This document shows positions 63,791 to 64,000 of a stretch of 64,000 bases of DNA, one piece after another (position 1 is the first letter of the stretch; each line of letters opens with the position of its first letter). The notes under the pieces are model-generated. The model did not search any database and was not told the DNA's origin. It saw only the letters and a list, made by a program, of their open reading frames with translations. Source of the DNA: Streptomyces sp. CHD11. GTDB lineage: Bacteria; Actinomycetota; Actinomycetes; Streptomycetales; Streptomycetaceae. The DNA is taken from contig NZ_JABTTS010000010.1 in the NCBI RefSeq assembly GCF_018638295.1, forward strand, positions 327,618 to 391,617, written 5' to 3'. The position numbers and the translations under genes were made by a program.

Positions 63791-63820
63791 GTCAGGGAGT
63801 CGGAGAAACGCTGGTAGGGT
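63791..63820 (+). promoter_or_regulatory. rRNA operon promoter, downstream copy
   Basis: GTCAGG (63791-63796), an 18-bp spacer and TAGGGT (63815-63820), followed by TTGGAAACACC. The TAGGGT -10 with a weak -35 is common at rrn promoters in this genus. Confidence 0.7.
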
Positions 63821-63826
63821 TTGGAA

Positions 63827-64000
63827 ACACCGAAGGGAAGCCCGGAGGAAAGCCCGAGAGGGTGAGTACAAAGGAAGCGTCCGTTCCTTGAGAACTCAAC
63901 AGCGTGCCAAAAGTCAACGCCAGATATGTTGATACCCCGTCCATCCGGTTTCGGATGGTCGAGGTTCCTTTGAAGAAAAACACAGCGAGGACGCTGTGAA
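63827..64000 (+). ncRNA. Leader of the rRNA precursor (16S gene begins beyond the window)
   Basis: AAAGGAAGCGTCCGTTCCTT, GAGAACTCAACAGCGTGCC, AACGCCAGATATGTTGATAC, the hairpin CCGTCCATCCGG...GGATGG and AGCGAGGACGCTGTGAA are the conserved sequences preceding 16S rRNA in Streptomyces. They hold the antitermination and RNase III processing signals. The mature 16S start is not reached by 64000. Confidence 0.88.

Noticed and set aside
63827..64000. Start of the 16S rRNA gene
   Set aside because: Only precursor leader sequence is visible; the mature 5' end is not reached before the window ends.

Overview
The window is high-GC actinobacterial DNA, almost certainly a Streptomyces chromosome. Supporting signs are heavy G/C at third codon positions, frequent GTG starts, GTGA/ATGA stop-start overlaps, chitinase promoters with the TGGTCTAGTCCT-type direct repeat, an RbpA gene behind a SigR-type promoter, a conservon (cvnABCD) and an FMN-riboswitch ribE-ribM-ribBA-ribH operon. 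Gene order matches what I remember of the S. coelicolor SCO1390 (crr) to SCO1444 (chitinase) interval; that is recall and was not checked. No transposase, integrase, tRNA or CRISPR array was seen. The right edge enters the leader of an rRNA operon.

Layout. 1-13 kb: a secreted chitinase (partial, leftward), the FMN riboswitch and riboflavin operon running into hisE-hisG and a small membrane protein, two CNNM/CBS membrane proteins, then a leftward CbbX-like AAA+ protein and a uridine-kinase-like protein, and a Tat-exported C39-like peptidase. 13-31 kb: TetR regulator, a second chitinase with the same promoter architecture but no ordinary start codon, acyl-CoA dehydrogenase, Lrp regulator, a 19-bp tandem array, a YtcJ-like amidohydrolase, a polyprenol-phosphate mannosyltransferase-like enzyme, FxsA, RbpA, an MFS transporter, GDPD, a YczE-like protein with a divergent MocR regulator, an FtsK-like protein without its Walker A lysine, and an ankyrin protein. 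31-36.7 kb: HEAT-repeat protein, pxpABC 5-oxoprolinase genes, a truncated DUF1445 gene and a divergent FCD-type GntR regulator.

36.7-44 kb: a three-gene operon of a 508-aa protein, a 294-aa protein and a 1550-aa SMC-like ATPase. Order, sizes and motifs resemble MukFEB/MksFEB/JetABC condensins, but no JetD-type nuclease gene follows. It is the best candidate here for an incompletely described system. 44-54 kb: IclR regulator, a membrane protein, and a conservon in which a full-length HyuA-HyuB (5-oxoprolinase/hydantoinase) gene sits between cvnC and cvnD.

54-64 kb: VanX-like dipeptidase, Nudix hydrolase, a GH31 protein lacking the canonical catalytic aspartates, acetoacetyl-CoA synthetase, a conserved hypothetical protein, and the PTS genes ptsI and crr. 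A DasR-type operator lies between crr and the rRNA promoters. The two chitinase promoters and the crr operator carry related GGTC-TAG-CC motifs, so chitin breakdown and general PTS functions in this window probably share a regulatory circuit.
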